Positions 42,825 through 52,264 of a stretch of 64,000 bases of DNA are shown one piece after another (position 1 is the stretch's first letter; every line of letters begins with the position of its first letter). The notes under the pieces are model-generated. The model was not told the DNA's origin and did no database searches. It saw only the letters and a list, made by a program, of their open reading frames with translations. This stretch comes from Tateyamaria omphalii (GTDB lineage: Bacteria > Pseudomonadota > Alphaproteobacteria > Rhodobacterales > Rhodobacteraceae): NCBI RefSeq assembly GCF_019802125.1, contig NZ_JAHVHT010000001.1, forward strand, positions 62,001 to 126,000, written 5' to 3'. Position numbers and translations under genes: made by a program.

Positions 42825-43787
42825 ATGAAACGACGCGATTTCATAAAGACTGGTCTGTCAGCTTCCGCGCTGCTGGCCGCAGGCCCGGCGCTTGCCGAGT
42901 GGTCCCCGCAACGACCGATAAACGCTATCTTGCCGTATTCTGCAGGCGGCGGCACCGACGCGCTGGCGAGGGCGGCGGCCGCCTCTGCTGACGGGATTTT
43001 ACCGGTACCACTTGTCATTGTGAACAAGCCCGGTTCTTCAGGGATCACCGGTGCGACCGAAGCAGCCGCATCCCGTCCCGACGGAAACACGGTCATGGTC
43101 ACTTCTGCCGGCTCGTTCCTGCTGACGTCGATGTTGCGTGATACGGACGTGAATCCGTTCGACAGCTTTGAGATCATCGCCCAGATCGGCAATCTGACAC
43201 CTGCGGTCATCGTCCCCGCAGCGAGCCCGTTCCAGTCGGTGCAAGATCTCGTCGAAGCAGCCCGTGCCAACCCCGGTAGCCTGCGGTGGGCTCACAACGG
43301 GCGCGGCGGCTTCCATCAGGTGGCGGGTCAGAGCTTCCTAAACCGCAACGATCTTGATGCGCAGGATGTGCCGTTCAAGGGCGGCGGCCCGACCCGCGCC
43401 GCCGTCATCGGCGCGCAGGTCGATTTCGCATTCGTAGGCATCCAGCAGGCTGCGGGTTTCGAGAATGAATTGCGCGTCCTTGCTCTTGTCGCGCCAGAGC
43501 GTGACCCGGTCCGGGACGACGTGCCGACCCTGGCCGAGCTTGGCTTCGACTACGTGGCCGTGTCGTCACCCATCGTTTTCTTTGCGCCGAAAGGTACTGA
43601 TCCGCAAATCATCTCTGGCATGGAAGCGGCGTTGAAGAAGATCACCGGCACCCAGCAGTTTGCGGAGCTCATGCGCGCGCGCGGCAATGTCCCAGCCTTC
43701 CTGAGCGGAGCGGACACCAAGGCACGGCTGCGCCAGATGCAGGTCGAGACACAGCCCGTGATCGACGCCCTGAAGTCGCAGGGCTGA
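42825..43787 (+). CDS. tctC: Tripartite tricarboxylate transporter substrate-binding protein (TctC/Bug)
   Basis: A 320-residue Bug-family periplasmic receptor. ATG 42825 follows GGGAGGA and opens a twin-arginine-like signal peptide (KRRDFIKTGLSASALLAAG, cut after ALA). The Bug motifs are RPINAILPYSAGGGTDALAR, VNKPGSSGITGATEAAASRP and FKGGGPTRAAVIGAQVDFAF. It binds a carboxylate and delivers it to TctBA. It leads an operon of tctC, tctB, tctA and a CaiB-type CoA-transferase, divergent from a LysR gene. Confidence 0.93.
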   Translation: MKRRDFIKTGLSASALLAAGPALAEWSPQRPINAILPYSAGGGTDALARAAAASADGILPVPLVIVNKPGSSGITGATEAAASRPDGNTVMVTSAGSFLLTSMLRDTDVNPFDSFEIIAQIGNLTPAVIVPAASPFQSVQDLVEAARANPGSLRWAHNGRGGFHQVAGQSFLNRNDLDAQDVPFKGGGPTRAAVIGAQVDFAFVGIQQAAGFENELRVLALVAPERDPVRDDVPTLAELGFDYVAVSSPIVFFAPKGTDPQIISGMEAALKKITGTQQFAELMRARGNVPAFLSGADTKARLRQMQVETQPVIDALKSQG

Positions 43788-43792
43788 CAAGC

Positions 43793-44257
43793 GTGACCTC
43801 GGAGTCTTCTCCCGCTCCTCGGGTGGTTGGATTGGCACTGATCCTGATCGGGATCGGTGCCACCATCACCTCACTGGGCATTTCGCTTGATCAGTACGGA
43901 CGGTGGGGCGCACGGCTTTTCCCGCTGGCAGGATCCCTTGCACTCATCGTCCTTGGCATGCTCGAGTTGCGGCGCTCCGAAGGCCCGCGGCTCGACCGAA
44001 AGCATTGGCCCGCGGTTGCCGGATTGCTGTTTCTGTCGATGGCCTATGTCTGGGCAATCTCGGTAGTGGGATATCTGATCGCGACCGCGTTGGCCGCGCC
44101 GTTGGCACTCTGGATCTTCGGTGTGCGGAGCGTGATCGGTCTTTCCGCCGCGGCCGTACTCTGCCCTGGGGTCTATCATCTGGTGTTCTTCGAGCTTCTC
44201 GGTGTCTTCCCTCCGCTTGGGCGCTGGTTCGACCTCCTCGACGTCATCGCCCGGTAG
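43793..44257 (+). CDS. tctB: Tripartite tricarboxylate transporter small membrane subunit (TctB)
   Basis: A 154-residue protein with four hydrophobic segments (about 10-30, 41-59, 72-105 and 112-140), matching the four-helix TctB subunit. LILIGIGATITSLGISLDQY and GARLFPLAGSLALIVLGMLE follow the family's first half. The start is GTG 43793, five bases after the tctC stop. It assists TctA in sodium-coupled uptake. Confidence 0.88.
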   Translation: MTSESSPAPRVVGLALILIGIGATITSLGISLDQYGRWGARLFPLAGSLALIVLGMLELRRSEGPRLDRKHWPAVAGLLFLSMAYVWAISVVGYLIATALAAPLALWIFGVRSVIGLSAAAVLCPGVYHLVFFELLGVFPPLGRWFDLLDVIAR

Positions 44258-44264
44258 TGAGCGC

Positions 44265-45770
44265 ATGGATATCTTCCCCGCCCTTGCGAGCGTTGTTGCC
44301 GATCCCGTCCTTTTAGGCTGGGTCTTACTAGCCGCCATCGTCGGCATGATCGTCGGCGCGATCCCAGGGCTGACCGCCTCAGCGGCGATCGCGATGCTTT
44401 TGCCGCTGACATTCTACATGGAGCCATTGCCCGCACTGGCCTTCCTCTATGTGATTGGCAAATCGGGCCGCTACGGCGGGTCCGTCGCCGCCATCCTCTT
44501 CAACACACCTGGCACAGCCGCGTCCGCAGCGACCCAGATCGACGGCTACCCGCTGGCGCGGCAAGGCAAGGCCAGCAAGGCCATGAAGGTCGCTACGATC
44601 TCGTCGGTCATCGGCGATTTCACGGGGGAAATCCTGCTGATTGTCGGGGTCGCGTGGATCGCGGCTGTCGCGCTCAAGCTCGGCCCGCCCGAGCTTTTCG
44701 CGATCTATTTCGCGGCCTTCATCGTCATCGGGTCCGTGATCGGCAAGTCGGTGACGCGGGGCCTTGCATCGGCAGCCCTTGGCGTGCTGGTAGCGATGAT
44801 CGGGCTGGATCCGATCAGTTCGACAGAGCGGTTCACCTACGGCAGTTTCGATCTGACCAACGGCATCGGCCTTGTGCCGCTGATGATCGGTATCTTCGTT
44901 CTTGGCGAGGTCTTTGCCCAGATCGAGGAACGGGAGAAATCGACTGAAATGGCACAAGGAAGGGAGGATCCTGCGCGTAATGTCCTGACTTGGGCCGAAT
45001 ATAAGCCATGCCTGTCCCATGTCGCCCGGTCGTCCTTCATCGGCGCATTCATCGGGATGCTGCCTGGTCTTGGCTCGGCCATCGCGGCTTTCGTGGCCTA
45101 TGGCGAGGGCAAGCGTCGTGCGAAGGACCCAACCACCTGGGGGAAAGGAGCGCTTGAAGGTGTCGCCGCGCCAGAAGCGGCCAACAACGCCGTCAGCGGC
45201 CCTTCTATGGCCCCGTTGCTGACGCTCGGCATTCCGGGCTCCACTATCGGCGCCATACTGATCGGTGTCTTCCTGATCCATGGCATTCAGATCGGGCCGA
45301 CACTGTTTCTAACCAGCCGTGATCTGGTCTTCGCCCTCTTTGCATGCGGGCTTATCGGCATCGTGATGTACGGACTGATCGGCTATTACGGCGCAGCCTT
45401 CGTCGGGCGGTTCATCACCCGTATTCCAACCCGCGTTCTCTATCCCGTCATCTTCCTGACCTCGTTCGTTGCCGCCTACACCTCCCGCGGCAATCTCTTC
45501 GATGTCTACGTCATGGTTGCCGCCGGATTCGCCGGCTGGGCAATGCGCAAGCTCGATTTCAATCCGGCGGCCTTCGTGATCTCCTTCGTTCTGGCGAGCG
45601 GAGCGGAGGAGACGTTCCGTCAGGCGCTTCTCTTGTCCGACAGCGGGTTGATGATCTTCGTCACCCGGCCCCTCGCACTCCTGTTCCTGCTGATCGGTGT
45701 TGCGGCGCTCATATTCCGGGTGCGCAGCCTCGGTAAAAGGGCCCGGGGCCAAGCGTTGGGAGACGCATGA
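44265..45770 (+). CDS. tctA: Tripartite tricarboxylate transporter large permease subunit (TctA)
   Basis: A 501-residue permease, the standard TctA length. GMIVGAIPGLTASAAIAMLL, GKSGRYGGSVAAILFNTPGT (the family's NTPG substrate loop) and FIGMLPGLGSAIAAFVAYGE with APEAANNAVSGPSMAPLLTL are the hallmarks. ATG 44265 is seven bases after the tctB stop; an open frame to 44202 lies inside tctB. Its stop overlaps the start of the CoA-transferase gene by four bases. Confidence 0.93.
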   Translation: MDIFPALASVVADPVLLGWVLLAAIVGMIVGAIPGLTASAAIAMLLPLTFYMEPLPALAFLYVIGKSGRYGGSVAAILFNTPGTAASAATQIDGYPLARQGKASKAMKVATISSVIGDFTGEILLIVGVAWIAAVALKLGPPELFAIYFAAFIVIGSVIGKSVTRGLASAALGVLVAMIGLDPISSTERFTYGSFDLTNGIGLVPLMIGIFVLGEVFAQIEEREKSTEMAQGREDPARNVLTWAEYKPCLSHVARSSFIGAFIGMLPGLGSAIAAFVAYGEGKRRAKDPTTWGKGALEGVAAPEAANNAVSGPSMAPLLTLGIPGSTIGAILIGVFLIHGIQIGPTLFLTSRDLVFALFACGLIGIVMYGLIGYYGAAFVGRFITRIPTRVLYPVIFLTSFVAAYTSRGNLFDVYVMVAAGFAGWAMRKLDFNPAAFVISFVLASGAEETFRQALLLSDSGLMIFVTRPLALLFLLIGVAALIFRVRSLGKRARGQALGDA

Positions 45771-46969
45771 TGGTTGCTCCGCTTGATGGCATTCGTGTGG
45801 TGGACTGGACGCATGTCCTCGCCGGGCCGGCCTGTTCGTACTATCTCGGACTTCTCGGTGCAGAGGTCATCAAGGTCGAACGCCCGGGCCGCGGAGATGC
45901 CATGCGCCATCGAGGCGGCACCGACAAGGAACGGGCTGCGAATGGTATGAGCACGGCCTATCTGACGCAAAGCGCCGGAAAACAGTCGCTGGCTCTTGAC
46001 CTAGAGAGTGAGGCCGGGCGGGCCGTCTTCGAGAGGCTTCTCAAAACCTCCGATGTCCTGGTCGAAAACCACCGCCCTGGCACTCTTGCGCGCCTCGACC
46101 TGGACGAAGACACGACACGCGCGATCAATCCACGCCTGATCCACTGTGCGATGACAGGTTACGGACGCGGGAATTCCTTGGCTGACACCCCCGCCTATGA
46201 CGTGAATATTCAGGCGATCAGCGGCCTCATGGCGCTGACCGGCACCGAAGAGACGGGTCCTCTGCGCACCGGAGCACCGATCGTTGATTATGCATCCGGC
46301 ATGGCGTCGGCCATGGCGATTTTGGCGGCCCTGATGCAGCGCGAACGAACCGGAACCGGCACTTTTGTGGATGTGTCTATGCTGGAAACCGCCTTCACCT
46401 TGATGAGCTCCACAATCACGGATTTCCGGCTGACCGGACGTGCGCCCAAACCCCAGGGAAATGCCGCCAACAGCCGCTCGCCCTCGTCAGGAATATTCAC
46501 ATGTGCCGAGGGCCACATCAGTCTTGGCGTGAACGAGGAAGCACAATTCCGGGCCTTGGCGCGCGCACTTGATCGGGAAGACTGGCTATCCGATCCGAGG
46601 TTCGCCGACCCTAGCGGTCGCAATCGAAACGGCGCAGATCTTGGCCAAGCTATCTGCGATGCCCTGCAATCGCGTACAGCTGATGATTGGGAAAGGACCT
46701 TGATGGCCGCTGGCGTCCCATGTGCGAGACTGCGTACGCTTCCCGAGGCACTGAAGCTTGCACCATCAAGGGAACGCGCGTTCACGAGCCGCGGCCCGGT
46801 TGGGTTCTGCGGCTTGCCATTCGCCATGCAAGGCATAACACATCAACGCGTCGCGGAACCGCCGCAAACACTTGGATCCGGAACACGTGATGTACTTATC
46901 GCGCTCGGCTATACACCTGATGAGATACAGACGCTTGCCGACCGAGGTGCCGTCAGTACTGATTGGTGA
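45767..46969 (+). CDS. CaiB/BaiF family (class III) CoA-transferase
   Basis: A 400-residue class III CoA-transferase. PLDGIRVVDWTHVLAGPACS begins the fold, GAEVIKVERPGRGDAMRH and LVENHRPGTLARLDLD follow the family, and PIVDYASGMASAMAILAALM carries the candidate catalytic aspartate. These enzymes move CoA from a donor thioester to a carboxylate in both directions. It overlaps tctA by four bases (two adjacent ATG codons possible), so it probably activates the acid imported by TctCBA. The acid's identity is not evident. Confidence 0.9.
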   Translation: MMVAPLDGIRVVDWTHVLAGPACSYYLGLLGAEVIKVERPGRGDAMRHRGGTDKERAANGMSTAYLTQSAGKQSLALDLESEAGRAVFERLLKTSDVLVENHRPGTLARLDLDEDTTRAINPRLIHCAMTGYGRGNSLADTPAYDVNIQAISGLMALTGTEETGPLRTGAPIVDYASGMASAMAILAALMQRERTGTGTFVDVSMLETAFTLMSSTITDFRLTGRAPKPQGNAANSRSPSSGIFTCAEGHISLGVNEEAQFRALARALDREDWLSDPRFADPSGRNRNGADLGQAICDALQSRTADDWERTLMAAGVPCARLRTLPEALKLAPSRERAFTSRGPVGFCGLPFAMQGITHQRVAEPPQTLGSGTRDVLIALGYTPDEIQTLADRGAVSTDW

Positions 46970-46983
46970 TCGTGCCCGTCGCT

Positions 46984-47055
46984 GATGTCCGCTTTGCGAA
47001 AGCCACAGCGCGGCAACCGCCACTTAGCTCGATGTCCGGTATGGGCTGCCCGTGA
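46984..47055 (+). repeat. Degenerate copy of dispersed intergenic element
   Basis: GATGTCCGCTTTGCGAAAGC, then CAGCGCGGCAACC and GATGTCCGGTATGGGCTGCC. Located between the convergent ends of the CoA-transferase gene and the lipoprotein remnant. Confidence 0.4.
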
Positions 47056-47071
47056 AAGCGCCCGGGCGAAT

Positions 47072-47262
47072 CTAAATTGCAATGGCTTCAGCAATAGCTA
47101 AGGCATCTTCAAGCTTAACGCCAAGATACCTAAGCGGCTGATGGTCAAATAGGTTTTCTGGATGCTCGCCGACAGCTCCGGATCGGCAAACGCAATCCGA
47201 TCCGGTGGTCTGGCACATGCCGCACTGATCAGGACAGTCGCGATCAAGAGCGGCAGACGCAT
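47072..47262 (-). pseudogene. Small lipoprotein gene, apparently frameshifted
   Basis: ATG 47262 opens MRLPLLIATVLISAACARPP, a lipoprotein signal with lipobox ISAAC (cysteine 16), then FADPELSASIQKTYLTIS. In that frame the reading soon stops at 47098 (54 residues). One base over, the text continues as PLRYLGVKLEDALAIAEAIA and stops at 47072, which looks like the true C-terminus. A single lost base near 47140, at a run of Cs, would explain this. It lies nine bases after the RND gene in the same direction, so it is the third gene of the efflux operon. Function unknown; if the first frame is the real product, it is merely short. Confidence 0.5.
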
Positions 47263-47271
47263 GGTGATCTG

Positions 47272-50200
47272 CTACACCTCGCTGCCTTCGACGCGGAAGA
47301 AGATGGCATAGAGCGTGGGCACGATGATCAACGTCAGGACCGTTGCAAAGCTGAGCCCGCAGATGATCACAATCGCCAGTGACTGGAAGAACGGATCCCA
47401 CAACAGCGGCACGACGCCTAGAACGGTTGTCAGCACCCCCAGTGACACCGGCCTGACACGGCTGACCGCCGCGTCGACGACCGCCGCCATGCGTGCCTTG
47501 CCGTCAGCGATCTGTGTGTCCGTCTCGTCAATCAGCACGATGGCATTTTTGATCAGCATGCCGGTCAGTGACAGGATGCCGAGGATGGCCATGAACTCCA
47601 GCGGGGTCTGCGACCCGGCCAGCCCGTAAATCACGCCGATCAGCGCCAGCGGCACGACAAGCCAGATGATGATCGTCTGCCGCCATGCGTTGAACAGGAA
47701 CAGGGTGACAATGAACATCGCGCCAAAGCCCACCGGCATGGTCGCGGCCAGACCGGCATTCGCTTCCTTAGAGTTGCCGTACTCGCCCTTCCATTCAAAA
47801 CTGTAACCGGGTGGCAGGTTTATCGCTTCGATCGGCCCGCGCACCGCGTCGAAAAGATCGCCCGACAGCACTCCCGGCGCGTTGTCGGATTGTGCGGTGA
47901 TTGTAAGCTCGCGGTCGATCCGGCGCAGGTTGCCTGCCTCGAACACGATGTCGAAACGGTCGACCACCTGCGAAATCGGGACGTAGCTGCCTGTTGCACT
48001 GCCAAAGACCTGGATGTTGCGCAGCTCGCTGATGTCGTCCCGCGCCACGTCCACCGGACGCATGACAATGTTCAAAAGCTCATCGCGTTCGCGGTAGACG
48101 CCCAGGTTGGTGCCGGTCAAATGGCCGTAGATCGCGTTCGAGATCTCGCCTTGCGTCAGCCCCAGACGGCGGGCGTTTTCAATGTCGATGATGGGGCGCA
48201 CAACCTGCACCTGCTCGCGCCAATCGTCCTTGACCGCCACAGCGCCCGCATCCGACATGATCGTCTTGGCCTGCTGCGCCAGATCGCGCAGGACAACCGG
48301 ATCAGGCCCATAGAACCGCGCCTCGATCTTGGATCCGCCGCCGGGGCCCAGCACGAATGTCCAGACCTTGGCATTCGATTCAGGAAAGGCCTCGTCAATA
48401 TAGCCCTGCAGATGCGTGCGCAGGTCCTCGATCTGCTCGTAATCCTCAACATCCACCAGAACCTGACCATAGGCCGAATTCGCATTTTCGGCTTCATAGA
48501 TCAGCATGAAGCGCTGGTGCCCGGCCCCTACGACGGTGTTGGTACCGGTCACACCTTCAAGGCCGCGCGTGTATTCGGCGATATCCAGGATGTCCGCCTC
48601 GGTCCGGCCGATGTCCGTGCCTTGCGGCAGGAAATAGTCGATTGCGAACTGGGCCCGGGTCGAAGAGGGAAAGAACCCCGGTGGCACCTGGCTGAACAGC
48701 GCGATGGCCGACACAAAAAGCGCCACAACCCCACCCACGGTAAACCAGCGCACCTTGATCGCACGCGCCAGCAACTTGCGATAACCGACAAGAATGGGGT
48801 TCTCCTTGGGTTGCTCATCCGTCTTACCCGGCTTGAGCAGCAGCACGCAGTAATACGGCGTCAGCCAGATCGCCACGAGCCACGAAAAGAGCAACGCAAT
48901 CGCAATCGTCCAGAACAGAGAGCCCGCATACTCGCCGGTATTGTCCGGTGAAAACCCGATGGGAGAAAAGGCAAGGATGCCCACGACCGTACCGCCCAGA
49001 AGCGGCCACATGGTCTGTATGACAACGGCTCGCGATGCCTCAGACGCATCTTCACCGCGCTGCACACGCACCAGCGTCCCTTCGACCACCACGATGGCGT
49101 TGTCGACCAACATGCCCAGCGCAATGATCAACGCGCCCAACGAAATCCGCTGCATGTCGAGCCCATAAAGGTACATGCCGAAAAGCGTGCCCGCGACGGT
49201 CACCAGAAGGATGCCGCCCATCAGGATGCCAGACCTGAGCCCCATGAAGACCAAGAGCGTGCCCACAACAATGGCAAGCGCCAGCACCACGTTGACCACG
49301 AAGTCATCGATGGACACCTTCACGCTCGCCCCCTGATCCGAGATCGGCAGGATGTTGATGCCGATGGGCCGGTCGCTCTCCAACTCCGCAATCCGGGCGC
49401 GTACCGCGTCCGCCATGTTCACGACGTTGCCGCCCAACTGGTTTGACACCCCCAGACCGATCGCGGGCTGTCCGTCGCGGTAAAGCAGCGTGCGCGCCGG
49501 TTCCTCGACCCCGCGGGACACCTCCGCGATGTCGCCCAGACGGAACGAAGCGCCTGTTTGCGCATCCGTCATCAGCAGGTTTTCGATGGCATCAAGCGAC
49601 CCCACCGCACTTTCGGGGCGCACGGTCAGGCGCGCCATGCCCGCCACGATGGACCCCGCCGGTGTGACCAGGTTCTGTCCTTCGAGCAATTGCGCAATCT
49701 GCGCAGGCGCGAGGCCCAATTCGGTCAAACGCGCAGGCGAATACTCGACATAAATCACCTCGTCCTGAACACCATTCAGCACTACCTTGGACACCCCTTC
49801 GACGGTCACCAGCTCGCGCTGCAGATCTTTGGCGTATTCGTGAAGCTCGGCCAGCGAATACCCTTCGCCGACAATTGCATAGTACTGCGCATAAACATCG
49901 CCGAAGTCGTCATAGACCTGCGTCGCCAGCGCGTTTGGCGGCAGTTGCGGCTGCGCATCCAGTATCTTAGCGCGCATCTGTTGAAATCTCTGGTTCAATA
50001 ACGTGCGTGTCTTGGTGGACGCGATGGTGAATTCCACCGTGACCGTGCTGACGCCGGGCGAGGACACGGAACGCACTTCGTCAACGCCCTGCAATTGCTG
50101 CAGGGCATTTTCGATCACTTCGGTGACCTCCTCGGCCACCTCCTCGGCGGAGGCGCCGGGATAAGGCGTGATGATCTGTGCCTGCCGGATGATGAATTCC

Positions 50201-50313
50201 GGGTCTTCAAAGCGGGGCAGGGCCGTGTAGGCAAAGTAACCGGCAAACAGGATGAGAAGGGTCGAGACGGCCGAAATCAGCCGCTTTTCCAGAGCGAACC
50301 GTGCGAAGTCCAT
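47272..50313 (-). CDS. RND family efflux transporter permease subunit (HAE1-type)
   Basis: A 1013-residue AcrB-like pump with twelve membrane segments: one near residues 13-33, five around 336-480, one near 530, and five at the end. PYPGASAEEVAEEVTEVIEN and SSPGVSTVTVEFTIAS form the porter domain; GALIIALGMLVDNAIVVVEG is the TM4 relay region with one aspartate followed by asparagine in place of the usual pair. GMLIKNAIVLIDETDTQI lies in the second repeat. It exports hydrophobic or cationic compounds by proton exchange with a periplasmic adaptor and an outer-membrane channel. The adaptor gene ends four bases upstream; no TolC homologue is in the window. Confidence 0.93.
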   Translation of the reverse strand: MDFARFALEKRLISAVSTLLILFAGYFAYTALPRFEDPEFIIRQAQIITPYPGASAEEVAEEVTEVIENALQQLQGVDEVRSVSSPGVSTVTVEFTIASTKTRTLLNQRFQQMRAKILDAQPQLPPNALATQVYDDFGDVYAQYYAIVGEGYSLAELHEYAKDLQRELVTVEGVSKVVLNGVQDEVIYVEYSPARLTELGLAPAQIAQLLEGQNLVTPAGSIVAGMARLTVRPESAVGSLDAIENLLMTDAQTGASFRLGDIAEVSRGVEEPARTLLYRDGQPAIGLGVSNQLGGNVVNMADAVRARIAELESDRPIGINILPISDQGASVKVSIDDFVVNVVLALAIVVGTLLVFMGLRSGILMGGILLVTVAGTLFGMYLYGLDMQRISLGALIIALGMLVDNAIVVVEGTLVRVQRGEDASEASRAVVIQTMWPLLGGTVVGILAFSPIGFSPDNTGEYAGSLFWTIAIALLFSWLVAIWLTPYYCVLLLKPGKTDEQPKENPILVGYRKLLARAIKVRWFTVGGVVALFVSAIALFSQVPPGFFPSSTRAQFAIDYFLPQGTDIGRTEADILDIAEYTRGLEGVTGTNTVVGAGHQRFMLIYEAENANSAYGQVLVDVEDYEQIEDLRTHLQGYIDEAFPESNAKVWTFVLGPGGGSKIEARFYGPDPVVLRDLAQQAKTIMSDAGAVAVKDDWREQVQVVRPIIDIENARRLGLTQGEISNAIYGHLTGTNLGVYRERDELLNIVMRPVDVARDDISELRNIQVFGSATGSYVPISQVVDRFDIVFEAGNLRRIDRELTITAQSDNAPGVLSGDLFDAVRGPIEAINLPPGYSFEWKGEYGNSKEANAGLAATMPVGFGAMFIVTLFLFNAWRQTIIIWLVVPLALIGVIYGLAGSQTPLEFMAILGILSLTGMLIKNAIVLIDETDTQIADGKARMAAVVDAAVSRVRPVSLGVLTTVLGVVPLLWDPFFQSLAIVIICGLSFATVLTLIIVPTLYAIFFRVEGSEV

Positions 50314-50317
50314 GTGT

Positions 50318-51580
50318 TCAGTTCCCGACCGATGTGATGGGACGTATGGTCATGCCCTCGATGATCTCGCTGACCCCGGCCGCAACAATCGTGTCGCCAT
50401 CGGAAAGCCCTTCGGTCACGACAACACGTGCGCCGTTTGCCTCGCCCAACGTAATCGGTTGCGCCGAAACCTGGCCGCCCTCCTCGACCAGCCACACAAA
50501 CGGAGCCCCGTCCGATGCCGCAGCCACGGCTGAAATCGGCGCGCGGATCTGGGCCTTTGCACCCTCGGTGGACGCGATCACGTTGGCGATCATGCCGGGC
50601 AGGATGAACGACTCTTCGGGCACCGTCACCGCAACGCGCCCTCGATAGGTTTGCGTCGCGCTGTCAGCCTGAACAGAGAATTCAACCATCTCGGCGTCGA
50701 ACTCTTGCCCGGGCAAGGCGTCGAAGATTGCAATATTCGCGATCTGGTCCGGGCCATTCTGCGCCAGGTCGGATACATCAGGGCCGGGGATGTCAAAAGC
50801 AAGATGCACGACATCAAGCCCCTGAAGCAGGGCAATGGGCTGGCCCGCCTGCACATTTGTGAAATTCTCGATATCGCGCCGCGCCACGATACCGTCAAAG
50901 GGCGCGGTGAGCGTCGCATCGGCGAGCGCATCGCGCGCAATTTTTACTTGCGCATCAATCGCTTCAAGCCCGGCTTCGGCAGCAGCAATATCTTCGGGCC
51001 GGCCACCCACCTGGCCGATCCGCAGCTGCTCTTGTTGCGCCCGCAGATTGGCCTCGGCAACCCGAGCTTCCGCTTGCGCTGCTTCCACTTGCGCGCGCGT
51101 CGACACACCGCGCTCAAGCAGTTGTTCAGCACGCGACAGGGCCTCGCGCGTCTGATCCACCTGCGCTTGGGCAGACGCTACGTTCGCCTCCAGAGCGATG
51201 ATTTCCTCTTCACGTGCGCCCGCACGCAGTGCTTCAAGCTGCGCCTCGGACTGGGCGCGCTGGCTTTGCAATTGTCGGATCTGATTTTCGAAATCCCGCG
51301 GATCGATCTGCGCGATGACATCACCCGCAGACACCTGCGACGCGGCGCGAATGGGAAGGTCGATCACCTGCCCGGACACTTTGAACGAAAGCTCGATCTC
51401 GCGGGACGGCAATACAGTCGCAGGGTAAGTGCGCGACACAATGTTGTCCGTCGCTTGCAAGGTCACCACCTTGGCTGGGCGTGGAACTGCGTCTTGCGCA
51501 AATGCGCCCGCGTACAATGCAGTAAAAGCAGCAGCCGCAATCCCCAAGATGTTGCGTGGTGTCATAATTGCGGCTCCCAT
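50318..51580 (-). CDS. RND efflux periplasmic adaptor subunit (HlyD/MFP family)
   Basis: A roughly 420-residue membrane-fusion protein. A signal peptide (TPRNILGIAAAAFTALYAGA, cut after FAQ) precedes a beta-barrel/lipoyl part (VSGQVIDLPIRAASQVSAGD), a long coiled-coil hairpin (QLQSQRAQSEAQLEALRAGA to ARDALADATL), and the return lipoyl half LTAPFDGIVARRDIENFTNV. ATG 51580 has GGCGAG upstream; ATG 51565, five codons later, has GGGAG and is equally possible. It bridges the RND pump to an outer-membrane channel. Operon: adaptor, pump, small lipoprotein; divergent from the channel-like gene at 51639. Confidence 0.9.
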   Translation of the reverse strand: MGAAIMTPRNILGIAAAAFTALYAGAFAQDAVPRPAKVVTLQATDNIVSRTYPATVLPSREIELSFKVSGQVIDLPIRAASQVSAGDVIAQIDPRDFENQIRQLQSQRAQSEAQLEALRAGAREEEIIALEANVASAQAQVDQTREALSRAEQLLERGVSTRAQVEAAQAEARVAEANLRAQQEQLRIGQVGGRPEDIAAAEAGLEAIDAQVKIARDALADATLTAPFDGIVARRDIENFTNVQAGQPIALLQGLDVVHLAFDIPGPDVSDLAQNGPDQIANIAIFDALPGQEFDAEMVEFSVQADSATQTYRGRVAVTVPEESFILPGMIANVIASTEGAKAQIRAPISAVAAASDGAPFVWLVEEGGQVSAQPITLGEANGARVVVTEGLSDGDTIVAAGVSEIIEGMTIRPITSVGN

Positions 51581-51638
51581 GTGGATTTCTCGCCTGTAAA
51601 TTGCGTTCGTAACGGTTTTTTGTTGTAGGAACACCTTC

Positions 51639-52092
51639 ATGACGGCGCTCCAACAGATTTTATTTGGAACTGGCCTGCTTTTGTTCAGCGCCATGGTCCA
51701 TGTCAGCGTAGTATCGCTCAGCATCCCTTATTTTGCGAAGCTGTCCAGTTTCCTGCCCAATAAGACATTGCCCCGTCTGCGCAACGTGATCTTTTTTACC
51801 AGCTGCAATCTTTGTTCCGGTATTTGCACATACTATTCAGGTCTGGTCGTGGGCGACCTTGTTCCTTCTGGTCACCGAATTGCCAGACCCATCGACCAGC
51901 TTCTATTTTGCGACCGTGACCTACACGACTCTTGGCCACGGCGACATCGTTTTAAGTACTGAGGCTCGCATCGTGGCAACCTTTTGCGCGATCACTGGCC
52001 TACTCACGTTTGGCATCAGTACGGCGTTTCTGACTGGAGTATTGTCGCGCATCCTGCCGGATATGATTGGTGAGCTAACCCGAAGCGGTTAG
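51639..52092 (+). pseudogene. Two-TM potassium-channel-like protein, frameshifted in a T6 run
   Basis: Frame one encodes MTALQQILFGTGLLLFSAMV and onwards to PRLRNVIFF; a second frame continues FLPAAIFVPVFAHTIQVWSW, then FYFATVTYTTLGHGDIVLST and GISTAFLTGVLSRILPDMIG. Together they make an ion channel of about 150 residues: outer helix, pore loop with the selectivity filter TLGHGD (histidine for the usual tyrosine) and inner helix. The shift maps to TTTTTT at 51792-51797; five Ts would restore the frame. It could be a true mutation, transcriptional slippage or a sequencing error. Divergent from the efflux adaptor gene by 58 bases. Confidence 0.75.
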
Positions 52093-52264
52093 CAGAACGA
52101 CAGCGGGTTTGCGTCTTTTTGTGTCTGGCGGAAGCCTTGAAACTAAATCCAGTATCCGCCACGTGTTCGCGGTTTGTATCGACATTCGCCTCTGGAAAAG
52201 CATTGCGTCTTCAGCATTGGGCGCTCACTTCTAGCTGAGCGATTGTATCGGTGCCTGTGCTTTG

